A stretch of 64,000 nucleotides of DNA from Fibrella aestuarina BUZ 2 (lineage in GTDB: Bacteria > Bacteroidota > Bacteroidia > Cytophagales > Spirosomataceae), in contig NC_020054.1 in assembly GCF_000331105.1 (NCBI RefSeq), positions 6,637,799-6,701,798 of the forward strand. Reading direction: 5' to 3'. A program made the position numbers and the translations under genes. The notes beneath the pieces were generated by a model. The model worked only from the letters and a program-made list of their open reading frames with translations, did no database searches and was not told the DNA's origin. Positions 62,692-64,000 of this stretch are shown piece after piece (position 1 is the stretch's first letter; each line of letters opens with the position of its first letter).

Positions 62692-62772
62692 GCGGTAAGT
62701 GACAGCAGCCAGTCCGTGTTGGTGTCTGACGGCGATGCTGGCATTAGCTGACTCACCGCTTATCGTTCATCA
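62679..62772. repeat. Spacer-filling inverted repeat, hydantoinase-prfA
   Basis: The core arms 62679-62700 and 62751-62772 have 20 of 22 positions complementary, with weaker extensions outward to GTAG/CTAC. The left arm covers the hydantoinase stop codon. The right arm ends 8 bases before a TACCTTTG promoter box, which itself is four bases before the prfA start. Confidence 0.8.
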
Positions 62773-62780
62773 CTCATCAC

Positions 62781-62788
62781 TACCTTTG
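62781..62788 (+). promoter_or_regulatory. TACCTTTG promoter box, four bases before the prfA start
   Basis: TACCTTTG matches the TAnnTTTG consensus and ends four bases before the ATG at 62793, giving a predicted leaderless prfA message. The same spacing is seen at 2462 and 11384. Confidence 0.6.
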
Positions 62789-62792
62789 TACT

Positions 62793-63866
62793 ATGATTGA
62801 GCAATTAGAAGCCATACGCGAACGCTTCAATGAAGTGGGGCAGCAGATTGTGCAGCCCGAGGTGGTCTCAGACCCCAAACGCTTCATGAAGCTGAGCAAA
62901 GAATATAAGGAACTCGACCGGATCGTGCAGCAGTACGTGTCGTATCAGCAGGTGCTGGCCGAAATCGAAAACGCCCGCCAACTGATCGCGACCGAGAAAG
63001 ACGAAGATTTCCGCGAACTCGCCAAAGAAGAACTGGAGCAACTGCAACCTCGCCGCGATCAGCTCGAAGCCGATTTGAAGGAGATGCTGATTCCGAAAGA
63101 TCCCAACGACAGCCGCAACATCATTCTGGAAGTGCGCGGCGGTACGGGTGGCGACGAAGCGGCCATTTTTGCGGGCGACATCTTCCGCATGTACCAGCGT
63201 TTTTGCGACAAAATGGGCTGGAAAATGTCGATCGTCGACTTTACAGAGGGCTCATCGGGCGGTTACAAAGAAATTGTGGCCGAAGTGGAAGGCGAAGACG
63301 TCTACGGCAAGATGAAATTCGAGTCGGGCGTGCACCGGGTGCAACGCGTACCGGCTACCGAAACGCAGGGGCGCATTCACACGTCGGCAGCCAGCGTGGC
63401 GGTACTGCCCGAAGCCGAGGAGGTCGACGTAGACCTGAACATGAACGACATCCGGAAGGACACGTTCTGTTCGTCGGGCGCGGGTGGTCAGTCGGTAAAC
63501 ACCACCTACTCGGCTGTGCGGCTGACCCACATCCCAACGGGGCTTGTGGTGCAATGCCAGGACGAGCGGTCGCAGCTGAAAAACTTCGACAAGGCGCTGA
63601 CGGTACTACGGTCGCGGCTCTACGAAATCGAGTTGCAGAAACACAACGACGCCATTGCCTCGCAGCGTAAAACGATGGTAGGCAGCGGTGACCGGTCCGA
63701 TAAGATACGTACCTACAACTACCCGCAAAGTCGCGTGACTGACCACCGCATTGGCATGACGGTCTACAACCTGCCTGCCGTAATGGATGGCGACATCGGC
63801 GACTTTATCGAGCAACTGCGCATCGCCGAAAACGCCGAACGTCTCAAAGAAGGCGCTGGCGCGTAA
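62793..63866 (+). CDS. prfA: Peptide chain release factor 1
   Basis: The 357-residue protein is RF1, which ends translation at UAG and UAA. It carries the GGQ motif (Gly231-Gly232-Gln233 in SSGAGGQSVNTT) that triggers peptidyl-tRNA hydrolysis, and the RF1 codon-recognition motif P-A-T in RVPATETQGRIHTSAAS near residue 187 (RF2 has SPF instead). Length and the N-terminal PCRF domain (IVQQYVSYQQVLAEIENARQ) are normal. It appears to have its own promoter between an inverted repeat and the start codon. Confidence 0.98.
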   Translation: MIEQLEAIRERFNEVGQQIVQPEVVSDPKRFMKLSKEYKELDRIVQQYVSYQQVLAEIENARQLIATEKDEDFRELAKEELEQLQPRRDQLEADLKEMLIPKDPNDSRNIILEVRGGTGGDEAAIFAGDIFRMYQRFCDKMGWKMSIVDFTEGSSGGYKEIVAEVEGEDVYGKMKFESGVHRVQRVPATETQGRIHTSAASVAVLPEAEEVDVDLNMNDIRKDTFCSSGAGGQSVNTTYSAVRLTHIPTGLVVQCQDERSQLKNFDKALTVLRSRLYEIELQKHNDAIASQRKTMVGSGDRSDKIRTYNYPQSRVTDHRIGMTVYNLPAVMDGDIGDFIEQLRIAENAERLKEGAGA

Positions 63867-64000
63867 CGGAACAGTCGATCCTATACTGATCTACGACAAA
63901 GCTGAGCAAAGCACAATGTCAGACAAGGAACTGGATCAACTCCTGATTGCCAATGATCTCGCTTAAGCAACAAAGCCCGGACGCGAGCTTACCTGCTCCG
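63867..64000. other. Right edge, no gene supported
   Basis: After the prfA stop the remaining 134 bases contain only a 16-codon open frame (63916-63966) with no family features. The start of a GC-rich inverted sequence near 63975 may be the left half of a terminator cut by the window edge. Confidence 0.4.

Noticed and set aside
63916..63966. 16-codon open frame after prfA (MSDKELDQLL)
   Set aside because: It is too short and isolated to support as a gene.

Overview
The window looks like a chromosomal segment of a Cytophagales bacterium (Bacteroidota), most likely of the Spirosoma/Fibrella type. The grounds are a SusC/SusD outer-membrane pair, TAnnTTTG promoter boxes, meso-diaminopimelate-type MurE plus Mpl, a short AtpC without a C-terminal helical domain, planctomycete-type cytochrome/DUF1501 genes, and high GC (roughly 58-60 % by eye). 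The genus is inference. No rRNA, tRNA, CRISPR array, transposase or prophage was recognised.

Layout. 1-2.2 kb: start of a YdeI-like gene and atpD-atpC (minus). 2.5-7.7 kb: GH3-type enzyme, SUMF1-like protein, GmhB-like phosphatase, TlpA-like lipoprotein and a small lipoprotein. 7.7-11.35 kb: rsmH-ftsL-ftsI, the first half of a division/cell-wall (dcw) cluster. 11.4-20.7 kb: a broken MNT/HEPN toxin-antitoxin module, dxr, rseP, a DUF6702 gene, lon, a secreted protein and an M13 peptidase. 20.8-24.6 kb: murE-mraY-fabD, the second dcw piece. 24.7-31.4 kb: M28 peptidase, then a PSCyt1/DUF1549/DUF1553 protein with its DUF1501 partner and a small membrane protein. 31.4-36.3 kb: ABC exporter, D-aminoacylase-like amidohydrolase and an NHL-type propeller protein. 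36.3-37.5 kb: a lower-GC island with an orphan immunity-like gene and a small membrane protein. 37.6-39 kb: membrane cytochrome c with leucine-rich repeats.

39.2-48.0 kb holds a phosphonatase-like HAD hydrolase, a TIGR03364-type amine oxidase, SusC, SusD, a secreted alkaline-phosphatase-superfamily hydrolase and a PhnZ-like HD oxygenase. I read this as a phosphonate-utilisation locus with its own TonB-dependent importer; the DUF5690 transporter at 53 kb may belong to it. 48.2-53.0 kb (minus) holds nrtR, prs-like, nadV, a DUF4291 gene and an ADP-ribosylglycohydrolase, with two near-palindromic operators in front of prs: a regulated NAD salvage and ADP-ribose block. 54.3-57 kb: Nudix, LOG and mpl. 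57-63.9 kb: OmpA-family protein, fused hydantoinase/5-oxoprolinase and prfA.

The most unusual feature is a set of about ten long inverted repeats. Each lies between two genes of the same orientation and nearly fills the spacer from stop codon to start codon, while convergent ends use ordinary hairpin terminators. The octamer GGTACGTT is also strongly over-represented: at least 37 copies seen by eye, about 2 expected.
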